Source: Streptomyces albicerus | GTDB taxonomy: Bacteria; Actinomycetota; Actinomycetes; Streptomycetales; Streptomycetaceae | NCBI RefSeq assembly: GCF_008905045.1 | Contig: NZ_VWMY01000005.1 | Span: 124,001 to 188,000 of the forward strand | Length of the DNA: 64,000 bases | Direction of reading: 5' to 3' | Shown: piece after piece, positions 25,922-34,740 of the stretch | Numbering within the stretch: position 1 is the first letter of the stretch | Layout: each line of letters begins with the position of its first letter | The notes under the pieces: generated by a model | What the model saw: the letters and a program-made list of their open reading frames with translations, nothing else | The model's database searches: none | Told to the model about the DNA's origin: nothing | Translations under genes and position numbers: made by a program

Positions 25922-26251
25922 TCACTCCTGCACTCGGCGGCGTACGCCGCGCTTGGTCACGGTCACCGGGCCCTCGACCCGGAGCCGGCAGGCGAGCCGG
26001 GTCAGGCCGTCCACCGGTCTGCGCAGGGCTTCGATGCCCTCGCGTTCCAGCGGGTCCACGGGTGAGCAGTTCTCGGTGCCCTCGTCGATCTGCACGAAGC
26101 AGGTACGGCAGGTGCCCTTGCCGCCGCAGACGGTGGGCCAGCGGAACCCGAGGCGCCCGGCGGCGCTGAACAGGTCCTCGCCGTCGAGTACTTCGAGCTC
26201 GACGCCGGAGGGCCTGACCGACACACGATGGCCCGCCGCACGGTGGGTCAC
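25922..26251 (-). CDS. Plant-type [2Fe-2S] ferredoxin
   Basis: 109 residues from a GTG that overlaps the stop of the Rieske gene (GTGA). Cluster ligands: Cys42, Cys48 and Cys51 in CGGKGTCRTC, and Cys88 in RLACR. This is the plant-type order (C-x5-C-x2-C-xn-C). It would deliver electrons to the Rieske oxygenase encoded immediately upstream. The C-terminus is basic (KRGVRRRVQE). The same reading frame continues far upstream inside the Rieske gene, but that part is a shadow. Confidence 0.88.
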   Translation of the reverse strand: MTHRAAGHRVSVRPSGVELEVLDGEDLFSAAGRLGFRWPTVCGGKGTCRTCFVQIDEGTENCSPVDPLEREGIEALRRPVDGLTRLACRLRVEGPVTVTKRGVRRRVQE

Positions 26252-27654
26252 TTGTCCATCCACCGGTCGAGTGTCTGGTTGAAGTGGCGGATGCGGCTCT
26301 CCTGGTAGTTGGCCAGGGTGATGCCCGGCTTCCGCATCGCCTTCAGCCCTTGCTGGACATAGGGGAGGTTCTCGCAGTCCTGGTCGAAGACGGGCCCGAG
26401 CACACCGAGTTCGGGGATGTCCGCGAAGAGCATGTCCTCCGGCACCCAGCGGATCTTGGCCGGGGGCGGCATCTCGCCGGGCTTCTTCGGGGCCGACATG
26501 AAGATGATCTCGGCGGTGCAGGAGTCGGGGTCGAGACCGTTGGGCCGGAACCGGTAGATGATGTTGGACTTGGCGCCGCCCCAGGGGTTGAAGTTGGGGA
26601 ACAGCAAGTAGTTGATGGCGTCCAGCAGTTCGGTGTCGGCGGCATGTGAGAAGTCCTGGGTCGAGGTGGCCGCCAGCTGTGCGCGCATCCGCTCGGCGAG
26701 GACCTGGCGGGCGGTGCCGCCGGCCGGGATCGCGGGCAGTTCGTCCCCCTCCTGCATCACCAGGTCGCGGCCCTGCGCCGCCGCGTAGAACGCACGCGAG
26801 TCGTAGAACGTCTCCAGTACGTCCTCCTCCGTGACGGAGTCCGCCACGTGGGGGCTGGGGGCGCCCTGGATGTTGATCATCCGGTTCCAGTTCGGCTGGT
26901 CCGCCATGACGTCGTACTGCGAGTTGGCGTCGGCGAGCCACGGCAGCATCTGCGGGTGCGTCGCGATCACATGGAAGGACTCGATGAACGCGTCCTGGGC
27001 GACCTTCCAGTTGCAGGGCAGCACCTTCGCGATGTGCAGCGACTTGTAGCGGTCCTCCAGCGGCCAGATGTAGTACTCGTCGAACGTGCCGCGATAGCTC
27101 TCGAAGGACTCCGCGTACGGGTCCATGTTGATGAAGACGAAGCCGCGCCAGGTGGCCACCTGGGCCTCGGGGAGTGCGAACTTCTCCGGGGTGACATGCG
27201 GGAAGTCCCAGGCGCAGGGCGGGGTCTGCATGGTGCCGTCGAGGTTCCAGGCGAAACCGTGGAACGAGCAGCGGAACTCGCCGACGTTGCCGCCACTGGT
27301 GCGCAGTTTGCGGCCGCGGTGCAGGCACACGTTGACGTACGCGCGGATCTCGTCGGGGGCCGTCCGTACGACGATCAGCGAGTCGTCGCCGATCTCGTAG
27401 ACCTCATGGTCGCCGACCTCGGGAATCTCGCTCTCCAGGCAGGCGAACTGCCACACGCGCCGCCACACCTGGCGCATCTCGCGCTCCGCCCATTCGCGGG
27501 AGACGAAGCGCGCGGAGTCGATGTCCTCGCTGCCGATGTAGTCGTTCCTGTCATGCCTCAGCGCGGCGGGAACGGGGCGGCTGTCCTGGTCGAGGTAGTC
27601 CTGGACGGTGGGCCCGGGGCACCGGGCGGTGACCGACTCCGACGTTTCGTCCAT
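26248..27654 (-). CDS. Rieske non-heme iron oxygenase, alpha subunit (second)
   Basis: 468 residues. Rieske motif: Cys110-x-His112 (CLHRGRK) and Cys129-x2-His132 (CSFHGF). Catalytic iron: NWKVAQDAFIESFHVIATHP. The C-terminal domain is larger than in the first Rieske protein (424 residues). Steroid, terpenoid and phenolic-ring oxygenases of this type are common in actinobacteria. AGGAG precedes the two ATG codons; the second (27654) has better spacing. Operon: oxygenase, ferredoxin, small protein, MDR reductase. Divergent from the ABC importer. Confidence 0.9.
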   Translation of the reverse strand: MDETSESVTARCPGPTVQDYLDQDSRPVPAALRHDRNDYIGSEDIDSARFVSREWAEREMRQVWRRVWQFACLESEIPEVGDHEVYEIGDDSLIVVRTAPDEIRAYVNVCLHRGRKLRTSGGNVGEFRCSFHGFAWNLDGTMQTPPCAWDFPHVTPEKFALPEAQVATWRGFVFINMDPYAESFESYRGTFDEYYIWPLEDRYKSLHIAKVLPCNWKVAQDAFIESFHVIATHPQMLPWLADANSQYDVMADQPNWNRMINIQGAPSPHVADSVTEEDVLETFYDSRAFYAAAQGRDLVMQEGDELPAIPAGGTARQVLAERMRAQLAATSTQDFSHAADTELLDAINYLLFPNFNPWGGAKSNIIYRFRPNGLDPDSCTAEIIFMSAPKKPGEMPPPAKIRWVPEDMLFADIPELGVLGPVFDQDCENLPYVQQGLKAMRKPGITLANYQESRIRHFNQTLDRWMDK

Positions 27655-27994
27655 CATCTCTCCTCTGGCAGAAACTTTAGAGTGAGTGTAGTTAGCAGAT
27701 GCGGCCTGGAGCAACACTCGCGACGGCACCCGGCTGCCCGGGTCGGCCGAGGTTCTCGAGGAAATGTGCCGTAGAACGTGGAATTTGTTGCGGCGGACCT
27801 CTCCCCAAGCCCGCCGGGGCGTGTCACACTCCGACGCACTCGAGGCTGTAGTGCCTCAAAAGTTTCTTGGCTCGGGACGGAGTCTTCCCGCCCCCGGCCG
27901 CAGCGCCGCACGGTCACCCCGGCGGCCCGCGCCGTACCCCACGACGGCGGTTCACGCAGCCTTCTCGACCCTCCATGCGTGGGAGTACTCAACG
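27655..27994. promoter_or_regulatory. 340-base divergent control region between Rieske and ABC-importer operons
   Basis: No convincing gene. It contains two short perfect dyads: ACCCGG-CTGC-CCGGGT (27728-27743) and GAGGC-TGTAGT-GCCTC (27842-27857). The long 5' leader of the importer (about 130 bases after the second dyad) and the divergent layout suggest substrate-responsive control, but I cannot assign -35/-10 boxes with confidence. Confidence 0.4.
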
Positions 27995-29137
27995 ATGAGT
28001 TCCAGACCCGCTCGCGCGGTGCGCCGCGCGCTCACCGCGATCATCCTCGTCACCGCCCTGCTCGCCCTGACGGCGTGCGGCACCGACGCGACCCCGGCCG
28101 CCGATGCCTCGCAGGCGGCGGCGGCCGACAGCCCCGGCCTGGCGGCGGCCCGCGCGGCCGCGGAGAAGTACTCCGAGCGCCCGGCCCGGATCCCCGTCAC
28201 CGATCCGGTGGGCAAGAAGATCCCCAAGGGCAAGAAGATCGACTTCATCCTCTGCGGCGTCCAGTCCTGCAAGGACCTCGCGGACTTCTTCACGGCCGCC
28301 GCCGAGGAACTCGGCTGGACGGTGAAACAGATCGCCACGCAGGGCACGCCCGAGTCCGTCCAGGCCGCCTACGAGCAGGCCGTACGCGACAAGCCGGACG
28401 CCGTCGTCGCCTCGGGCTTCCCGCGCGCGGTCTACGCCAAGCAGCTGGCGCAGCTGAAGGCGGCCGACATCCCCGTCATCCAGTCGAACGCCGACGACGT
28501 GGTGGGCGACGGCATCTCCCTGCTGAAGAACGGGCCGAAGGACGTCGGCGTCCAGGGCGAGATGATCGCCTCATGGGTGGTTTCGGACAGCGGCGCCAAG
28601 GCCGACACCGTGTACTTCGATCTTCCGGCCTACACGATCCTCAAACCCGTCAAGGAGGGTTTCGCGGCCAAGTACAAGGAATGGTGCGAGGGTTGTGCGC
28701 TGGACAGCGTCGACGTGCCGATCACGTCGGTCGGCAAGGACATGCCGGACCGCGTGGTCTCGTACCTCAGGTCGCACCCGAAGGTGACCCACGTCGTCTT
28801 CTCCCTGGGCCTGCTCAACGTGGGCGTCCCGGCCGCGCTGAAGTCCGCCGGCATCACCGGCAAGCACATCGTCGTCAACGTCGGTGACGCGCAGAGCTAC
28901 CAGTACATCCAGGGCGGCCTCACCGACGGCGCCATGGCGCTGAACTCCCACGAGACGGCGTGGATCCAGGTCGACGCGCTGGCCCGCCACTTCACCGGCC
29001 AGCCCATGGACGTGGACCAGCAGGCGGTGCTGCCCAACATGCTGGTCACCAAGGACAACCTCCCCTCCGCCGACGGCGACTTCGCGCTCGTCGAGGACTA
29101 CCAGGCGCAGTTCAGGGCGCTCTGGGGCCTGAGCTGA
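27995..29137 (+). CDS. ABC-transporter substrate-binding lipoprotein, sugar/ribose type (Peripla_BP_4)
   Basis: 380 residues. The N-terminal lipoprotein signal has an n-region RPARAVRRA, a hydrophobic core and a lipobox LTAC with Cys28. The mature part has the two-lobe fold: KIDFILCGVQSCKDLADFF (lobe 1), DAVVASGFPRA, a crossing near DTVYFDLPA, and HVVFSLGLLNVGVPAALKSAG plus NVGDAQSYQYIQ. CGVQSCKD and CEGCALD offer possible disulfides. It captures the ligand outside the membrane for the importer encoded downstream. The ligand may be the island's growth substrate (inference). Confidence 0.9.
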   Translation: MSSRPARAVRRALTAIILVTALLALTACGTDATPAADASQAAAADSPGLAAARAAAEKYSERPARIPVTDPVGKKIPKGKKIDFILCGVQSCKDLADFFTAAAEELGWTVKQIATQGTPESVQAAYEQAVRDKPDAVVASGFPRAVYAKQLAQLKAADIPVIQSNADDVVGDGISLLKNGPKDVGVQGEMIASWVVSDSGAKADTVYFDLPAYTILKPVKEGFAAKYKEWCEGCALDSVDVPITSVGKDMPDRVVSYLRSHPKVTHVVFSLGLLNVGVPAALKSAGITGKHIVVNVGDAQSYQYIQGGLTDGAMALNSHETAWIQVDALARHFTGQPMDVDQQAVLPNMLVTKDNLPSADGDFALVEDYQAQFRALWGLS

Positions 29138-29138
29138 C

Positions 29139-30710
29139 ATGCCGGGCGGAGGAGCGGTGCACGCCGGCAGGCCGGTCGGGCCGGCCGGGACGGACGAGGC
29201 GGACCGGCCGGTGCTGCGGTTGTCCGGGCTGTCGAAGCGATTCGGCGGAACCCAGGCGCTCGACGATGTGGACCTCGAGGTCGCGCCCGGTGAGATCCAC
29301 GCGCTGATCGGGCCCAATGGCTCCGGCAAGTCCACCCTCATCAAGATCCTCGCGGGATACCACCACGCCGAGCCGGGAGCGGTCGCCGAACTCGACGGCG
29401 AGCCGTTCGACCTGGGCCATGTCGCCGCCTCCCGGCACGACCGGCTCCGCTTCGTCCACCAAGAGCTGGGACTGGTGGGCCAGTTGAGCGCCACGGACAA
29501 TCTCGCGCTCAGCCGTGGCTTCGCCCGTACGGCCTTCGGCAACATCCGCTGGCCGGAGATGGAGCGGCGGACGACCGCGCTGGTGGAACGGTTCGGCCTC
29601 GGCATCGACGTACGCCGGCCACTTGCCCTGGCCTCTCCCGTCCAGCGCGCGGTGGTGGCCATCGCCGCCGCACTGCAGGGCTGGGAGGGCCGGCGCGGTG
29701 TCCTGGTACTCGACGAACCGACCGCCGTGCTGCCGCCCGGCGAGGTGGCCCGGCTCTTCGACATCGTGCGGGAGATCCGCGACGCAGGTGCCGGCGTCCT
29801 GTACGTCTCGCACCGGATGGACGAGATCTTCGCGCTCGCCGACCGGGTCACCGTGATCCGCGGCGGGCGACGGATCGCCACCCTTCCCGTCGCCGGCCTC
29901 ACTCCGCGCTCGCTGGCGGAGTTGATGGCGGGCGAGGAGATGGAGACCGACCACCGGCCGGCGTCTCCTTCCGGTCCCGCCGAGGCCGTACTGGAGGTTC
30001 GCGACCTCTGGGCGGGCCCGCTGCGCGGAGTCGGTTTCGACCTGGCCAGGGGCGAGCGCCTGGGCATCACCGGCCTCGTCGGCTCCGGCCACGAGATCGT
30101 GCCGTACGCGGTGTGCGGGGCCCACACCGGACCCGTGCGCGGCAAAGTGCGGCTGCCCGAGCGCTCCGAGCGGTGGGTCGACGTACACGGCGCGGGCGCA
30201 CTGGGCCTTCCCCTGGTCCCCGCGGACCGGGCGGGCGAGGGAGTGATCGGCGACTTCTCGGTGGGGGAGAACCTCACCCTTCCCCTCCTCGATCGCCTCC
30301 GCGCCCGCCTCGGCCGGCTGCACCGAGGACGGGAGGGTGCGCTCGCCGAGGACTGGATCGAGCGGGTCGGGGTCCGCACGGTCGGCCGCGGGGCCCGGAT
30401 CACCACGCTGAGCGGCGGCAACCAGCAGAAGGTCGTGATGGCCCGCTGTCTGGCCCAGCGCCCGCCGGTGCTGGTGCTGTGCGAACCCACGGCCGGCGTC
30501 GACATCGGCACCCGCCTGCAGCTGTACGACCTGATCGAGCGTCAGGCCGACGAGGGCATGGGCGTCATCGTGTCCTCGTCCGACACCCAGGATTTGCTCG
30601 CGCTGTGCACCCGCGTCCTGGTGGTCAGGGACGGCCGGATCGTACGGGAGATACGCGGCCGGGACATCACCGAGCCCGCACTCGTCCATGCCATGGAAGG
30701 AACGGAGTGA
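29139..30710 (+). CDS. Sugar-type ABC transporter ATP-binding protein (tandem NBDs)
   Basis: 523 residues with two nucleotide-binding domains. NBD1: Walker A GPNGSGKST (about residues 64-72), HQELG Q-loop, Walker B VLVLDEPTA, but a strongly altered signature (ASPVQR instead of LSxGQ). NBD2: altered Walker A (GLVGSGHEI) and an intact signature LSGGNQQKV, followed by LCEPTAGVDIG. This complementary degeneracy is normal in RbsA/MglA-type proteins. Starts one base after the SBP stop; energises import. Confidence 0.9.
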   Translation: MPGGGAVHAGRPVGPAGTDEADRPVLRLSGLSKRFGGTQALDDVDLEVAPGEIHALIGPNGSGKSTLIKILAGYHHAEPGAVAELDGEPFDLGHVAASRHDRLRFVHQELGLVGQLSATDNLALSRGFARTAFGNIRWPEMERRTTALVERFGLGIDVRRPLALASPVQRAVVAIAAALQGWEGRRGVLVLDEPTAVLPPGEVARLFDIVREIRDAGAGVLYVSHRMDEIFALADRVTVIRGGRRIATLPVAGLTPRSLAELMAGEEMETDHRPASPSGPAEAVLEVRDLWAGPLRGVGFDLARGERLGITGLVGSGHEIVPYAVCGAHTGPVRGKVRLPERSERWVDVHGAGALGLPLVPADRAGEGVIGDFSVGENLTLPLLDRLRARLGRLHRGREGALAEDWIERVGVRTVGRGARITTLSGGNQQKVVMARCLAQRPPVLVLCEPTAGVDIGTRLQLYDLIERQADEGMGVIVSSSDTQDLLALCTRVLVVRDGRIVREIRGRDITEPALVHAMEGTE

Positions 30711-30711
30711 C

Positions 30712-31824
30712 ATGACATCCACCCCGACCCGGGCCGTCGGACTCCGGCCGGCCGAACCACCACCGGAACCGGACAGAACCGCGCTCGCCCTGGGCGCGTG
30801 GGGCCGAAGGGCAGTGGCGGCCCTGTCCTTCCGGAACATCGGCGCCGTCTACGTATGGCTGGTCATCGTCCTGCTCTTCTCCGTCTGGGTGCCGGAGACG
30901 TTCCCGACGGCCATCACGGTCAAGCAGGTCCTGAACGGCAACGCCGTGGCAGGCCTGGTCGCCCTCAGCGTCGTACTGCCGCTGGCCGCGCGGGTATTCG
31001 ACCTGTCGGTCGCCTACACCATGTCGCTCACCAGCGTGCTGACCGCCTACTTCATGGTCACCGCGGGCCTGGGCCCCGGCACGGCGATCGCCCTGGCGAT
31101 GACGGCCGCGCTGCTGATCGGGGTGATCAACGGCATCGTGGTGGTGCTGCTGCGGGTCGACTCGTTCATCGCCACCCTGGCCACCGGGGCGCTGATCCAG
31201 TCGCTGATCACCATGGTCGCCAACGACAGCTCCATCACCGGGGTGCAACTGCTCGCCAAGCCGTTCGCGAGCATCGCCCAGCTGGACGCGGGCGGCATCA
31301 CGCTGCCGGTGCTGTATCTGTTGCTTGCCGCGACGGCCATCTGGTTCCTGCTGGAACACACGGCCAGCGGACGCCGGTTGTACGCGACCGGCTTCAACAC
31401 CGACGCGGCACGCCTGCAGGGGGTGCGCACCGACCGGCTGCGGTTCCTGACCCTGGTGGCGTCCGCGCTGCTCTCCGGTTTCGCCGGGATCGTCTTCGCG
31501 TCCTCGGTGGGATCCGGATCGCCGACCGCCGGCACGCCGTATCTCCTCTCCGCCTACGCGGCGGCCTTCGTCGGGGCGACCCAGCTGCGCGCGGGCCGGT
31601 TCAACGCGTGGGGCACCGTGCTCGCGGTGCTGCTGCTCGGCACCGGCATCACCGGTCTCGGACTCGCCACCAGCGCGCAGTGGGCCGCGAGCCTGTTCAC
31701 CGGCTCGGTCCTGATCGTCGCGCTGGTCCTCACGGGTGGGCGGATCGCGCTACCGGCGGTTCTGCGCCGCCGGAAGTCGCCGCCCGCCGACCCTGGAGCC
31801 ACCCCTGACAAGGAGGTCGGATGA
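30712..31824 (+). CDS. Sugar-type ABC transporter permease (BPD_transp_2)
   Basis: 370 residues with 8-10 predicted membrane segments, starting at about residue 48 (NIGAVYVWLVIVLLFSVWV). The coupling region carries the ARLQGVRTDRLR loop, and the AFVGATQLRAGRFNAWGTVLAV segment is typical of RbsC-like permeases. The C-terminal cytoplasmic tail is charged. ATG at 30712 follows the ATPase stop. A single permease gene implies a homodimer, as in RbsC. Confidence 0.9.
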   Translation: MTSTPTRAVGLRPAEPPPEPDRTALALGAWGRRAVAALSFRNIGAVYVWLVIVLLFSVWVPETFPTAITVKQVLNGNAVAGLVALSVVLPLAARVFDLSVAYTMSLTSVLTAYFMVTAGLGPGTAIALAMTAALLIGVINGIVVVLLRVDSFIATLATGALIQSLITMVANDSSITGVQLLAKPFASIAQLDAGGITLPVLYLLLAATAIWFLLEHTASGRRLYATGFNTDAARLQGVRTDRLRFLTLVASALLSGFAGIVFASSVGSGSPTAGTPYLLSAYAAAFVGATQLRAGRFNAWGTVLAVLLLGTGITGLGLATSAQWAASLFTGSVLIVALVLTGGRIALPAVLRRRKSPPADPGATPDKEVG

Positions 31825-32867
31825 TGAAAGCGGTTCAGTACCGGACGGTGGGCAGCGCGCCCGAGGCGGTCGAGGTTCCGGTGCCCGAACCGGGCCCGGG
31901 CCAGGTGCTGCTGAAGGTGACGGCCGCGGGGCTGTGCCACTCCGACCTGGCCGTCATGAGCTGGCCCGCGGAACAGTTCCCCTATCCACTGCCGCTGACG
32001 CTCGGTCACGAGGGCGTCGGGACCGTTGCCGCGCTGGGCAGCGGTGTCACCGAGGTGGCGGAGGGCGACGAGGTGGCGGTGTACGGCCCGTGGGGCTGCG
32101 GCCGCTGCCGTATCTGCGCCGAGGGCAGGGAGAACTACTGCCCGCACGCCGCCGGGCTCGGCATCATGCCGCCCGGTCTTGGCTCTCCCGGCGCCCTCGC
32201 CGAGTACATGCTGGTGGACTCCCCCCGCCACCTGGTGCCGCTGAACGGCCTGGACCCGGTGCAGGCGGCACCGCTCACCGACGCCGGCCTGACGCCGTAT
32301 CACGCGATCAGGACGTCGCTGCCCAAGCTCGTGCCCGGCAGCACGGCGGTGGTGATCGGCGTCGGCGGCCTGGGGCATCTCGCCGTACAGCTGCTGCGGG
32401 CCCTGACGTCGGCCCGGGTGGTCGCTCTCGACGTGAGCAAGGAGAAACTGGAGCTGGCCCGCTCCGTCGGCGCCCACGAGACGCTGCTCTCCAACGGCGA
32501 GGCGGCGGCACGGGTACGGGAACTCACCGGCGGCACCGGGGCGGAGGTGGTGCTGGACTTCGTGGGGGCCGAGGCGACACTGGCGGTGGCCGCCGCGTCG
32601 GTGGCGGTGGCGGGGGATGTGACCGTGGTCGGCATCGGGGGTGGCACCCTGGCGATCGGCTTCGGCGGTGGTGTGCCGTTCGGGGTGTCCGCGTCGGCGC
32701 CCTACTGGGGGAGCCGGGTGGAGCTCATCGACGTTGTCGGGCTCGCGCGGGAGGGGCTGGTCTCCTCCCACGTCGAGACGTTCTCGATCGTGGAGGCCCC
32801 GTTGGCGTACGAACGCCTGCACGCCGGGGAGATCAATGGCCGGGCGGTGGTGCTGCCGCACGGGTGA
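31824..32867 (+). CDS. Zinc-dependent alcohol dehydrogenase (MDR)
   Basis: 347 residues. Catalytic zinc: GLCHSDLAVM (Cys, His) with GHEGVGTVAALG. Structural zinc: CGRCRICAEGRENYC. The cofactor motif is GVGGLGHLAVQLLRAL. It oxidises a primary or secondary alcohol. AGGAGG (31811-31816) is 7 bases from the ATG at 31824 and 4 bases from the ATG at 31821; the gene overlaps the permease stop. Co-transcribed with the importer, so it probably acts early on the imported compound (inference). Confidence 0.9.
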   Translation: MKAVQYRTVGSAPEAVEVPVPEPGPGQVLLKVTAAGLCHSDLAVMSWPAEQFPYPLPLTLGHEGVGTVAALGSGVTEVAEGDEVAVYGPWGCGRCRICAEGRENYCPHAAGLGIMPPGLGSPGALAEYMLVDSPRHLVPLNGLDPVQAAPLTDAGLTPYHAIRTSLPKLVPGSTAVVIGVGGLGHLAVQLLRALTSARVVALDVSKEKLELARSVGAHETLLSNGEAAARVRELTGGTGAEVVLDFVGAEATLAVAAASVAVAGDVTVVGIGGGTLAIGFGGGVPFGVSASAPYWGSRVELIDVVGLAREGLVSSHVETFSIVEAPLAYERLHAGEINGRAVVLPHG

Positions 32868-32888
32868 GCCGAGTCGGCCGCGGGGTGG

Positions 32889-33105
32889 GTTTTCGCCCCC
32901 GCCGCCCCTACCCGTCCCATCCTTCTGGGGCTCCGCCCCAGACCCCGCTCCTCAAACGCCGGAGGGGCTGAATTTTCGCGGCCCGGGCTGACATCTTCAG
33001 CCCGTCCGGCGTTTGAGGACGAGGCCGTTCAGGCCGATCAGCGGGGGTCTGGGGGCGGCAGCCCCCAGGGGACGGGAATGGGTAGGGGCGGCGGGGGCGA
33101 AAACC
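32889..33105. repeat. Long imperfect inverted repeat between convergent genes (Streptomyces-type intergenic repeat)
   Basis: Left arm from about 32889 (GTTTTCGCCCCCGCC) to about 32975; right arm from about 32999 (CAGCCCGTCCGGCGTTTGAG) to 33105 (GGCGGGGGCGAAAACC). Sub-elements CTCAAACGCCGG / CCGGCGTTTGAG and CTGGGGCTCCGCCCCAG are dyads themselves. It fills the whole 260-base gap between convergent genes. Likely a bidirectional terminator belonging to a dispersed repeat family. Confidence 0.75.
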
Positions 33106-33127
33106 CTCGCGCGGCCCCCGCGTTCGC

Positions 33128-33913
33128 TCAGCCGCCCACCGAGCTCCTCATACCCACGGCCCTCTCCACACACCTCCGCAGCACCGTCAGGAACTCCGGC
33201 GTCTCCCAGGGCCCGCGGTCCACGCGCCCGGTGTCATCCACGCCGAGGTCCTGCACGTCGTAGCGCCCCCGGCAGTGGCCGAGGGTGAAGCAGCACACCT
33301 CGCCGAAACCGTGCCGCTTGAGATACAGCACAGGCCGGGGCGCATCGTCGAGCGCCACCGTGTCGCCCTCGGCGAAACCGCGGCACGGTCCGGTGTACTC
33401 GGCGTGCAGCAGCACCTCCAACTCCCCGTGCAGCTCACACACGTACAGCTCGTCGGTGACGGTGAACGGCTCGATTCCGGCGACCAGCGGATGGTCGGGC
33501 CGGGTGACCCGTACCTCGTACGGCGCGATCGGCGGGTGGGCGAGGAACTGGCTGCCGAGCACGTCGGCGAGCTCCCCGAGAAGCCGCGGGGTGGTGAACA
33601 CCCGCGGCCCACCGGGAGCCGGCGCCTCGATCACCGCGTTGGTGCCGTGCAGGGCGAGCCAGCGCCCGCCCCGCTCGACGAACCGGGCCAGCGCGGCCCG
33701 CTCGGCCGGGCGGGGCCGGAGATCGCAGGTGTAGGTGACGAGCAGGTCGGCCTTGTCCAACGCGGCGACACAGTCGTAGTCCTGATAGACGGTGGTGCGC
33801 ACCCGAGGGTGGTCGCCCAGCATGTCCAGCAGCCGCAGCCGCGCGTAGTCGAAGTCGTGCCATCTGCCGCCGCAGACCAGCACGGCGTCCAGGCGGCCGG
33901 CCGGGCCCGCCAC
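33128..33913 (-). CDS. ThuA-like domain protein
   Basis: 261 residues in a class-I-glutamine-amidotransferase-like fold of the ThuA type. LDAVLVCGGRWHDFDYARLRLLDML opens, then DLLVTYTCDLRPRPAE, GGRWLALHGTNAVIEAP (the HGTN loop), and EPFTVTDELYVCELHG. ThuA proteins metabolise disaccharides or keto-sugars or serve as isomerases; the exact activity is often unknown. GTG start, 3 bases after the SDR stop. Last gene of an ACAD-SDR-ThuA operon. Confidence 0.85.
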   Translation of the reverse strand: MAGPAGRLDAVLVCGGRWHDFDYARLRLLDMLGDHPRVRTTVYQDYDCVAALDKADLLVTYTCDLRPRPAERAALARFVERGGRWLALHGTNAVIEAPAPGGPRVFTTPRLLGELADVLGSQFLAHPPIAPYEVRVTRPDHPLVAGIEPFTVTDELYVCELHGELEVLLHAEYTGPCRGFAEGDTVALDDAPRPVLYLKRHGFGEVCCFTLGHCRGRYDVQDLGVDDTGRVDRGPWETPEFLTVLRRCVERAVGMRSSVGG

Positions 33914-33916
33914 GGC

Positions 33917-34681
33917 TCAGTACTGGACGCGGGTCAGCAGCCCGCCGTCCACCACGAGGTTGACGCCGACGCAGAAGGAGCCGGTCCGGCCGAGCAGGAA
34001 CGCGACCGCCGCGGCCACGTCCTCCGCGGTGCCGTAGCGGCCGATCGGCAGCTTGGCGAGCACTTCCTCGTAGACCTCCGGGCGGCTCGTGCGGATGGTC
34101 TCCCAGGCGCCGCCGGGGAAGTCGATCGGTCCGGGGGAGACCGTGTTGACGCGGATGCCCTTCGGAGCGAGGGCGTGTGCGAGGGCGGAGGCGTGCTGGA
34201 CGACCGCGGCCTTCATGGCGGAGTAGGAGTTGGCTCCGGCCGGGCGGGCCGTGTCGGAGGCGTTGGTGGTGCCGATGGCGACCACGGCGGCCCGGTCGGA
34301 GGCCTCCAGGTAGGGCATGGCCGCCTCGACCAGTCCGGCGAACGGGATCAGGTCGCCGCGCAGGCTGGCCTCCCACGACTCGGGGCCCTTGACGTTGCCC
34401 GCCGAGACATTGGACACCAGCAGGTCCAGGCCGCCGAGTTCGCCGGCCGCCCGCTCCACGAAGCCCGCGAGCGCGGCCGGGTCGGTGACGTCGACCGGCT
34501 CGGCGAACACCGTCGCCCCCTCGCCACGCAACTCGGCCGCGGCCTTGGCCAGCGCCTCCTCGCCGCGGGCGCACAGCGCCAGCGCGCAGCCCTCCGCGGC
34601 CAGGGTGCCCGCGATCGACCGGCCGATACCCCGGCTCGCACCGGTCACCAGCGCCTTCGCACCTGTCAGTCCCAGATCCAT
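33917..34681 (-). CDS. SDR-family oxidoreductase
   Basis: 254 residues. TGASRGIG (about 14-21), a variant SNVSAG in place of NNAG, a catalytic Ser region AIGTTNAS and YSAMK (Tyr/Lys). C-terminal GVNLVVDGGLLTRVQY. The SNVSAG variant occurs in the FabG-like group acting on acyl-CoA or cyclic alcohols. AAGGAG lies 9 bases before the ATG. It sits between ACAD and ThuA genes. Confidence 0.88.
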   Translation of the reverse strand: MDLGLTGAKALVTGASRGIGRSIAGTLAAEGCALALCARGEEALAKAAAELRGEGATVFAEPVDVTDPAALAGFVERAAGELGGLDLLVSNVSAGNVKGPESWEASLRGDLIPFAGLVEAAMPYLEASDRAAVVAIGTTNASDTARPAGANSYSAMKAAVVQHASALAHALAPKGIRVNTVSPGPIDFPGGAWETIRTSRPEVYEEVLAKLPIGRYGTAEDVAAAVAFLLGRTGSFCVGVNLVVDGGLLTRVQY

Positions 34682-34740
34682 CGATGTCGCTCCTTTGTGT
34701 TCGCCGGAACGGAGAACGGTCCCGGCACTGGCGTGTTGTC

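Noticed and set aside
25922..27328. Large 468-residue frame containing the ferredoxin
   Set aside because: Only its last 109 codons make a ferredoxin; the rest is antisense-like residue composition inside the Rieske gene in another frame.
29139..30710. Defective ABC ATPase because NBD1 signature is altered
   Set aside because: Sugar-type tandem NBD proteins normally have complementary degenerate motifs, so this is ordinary.
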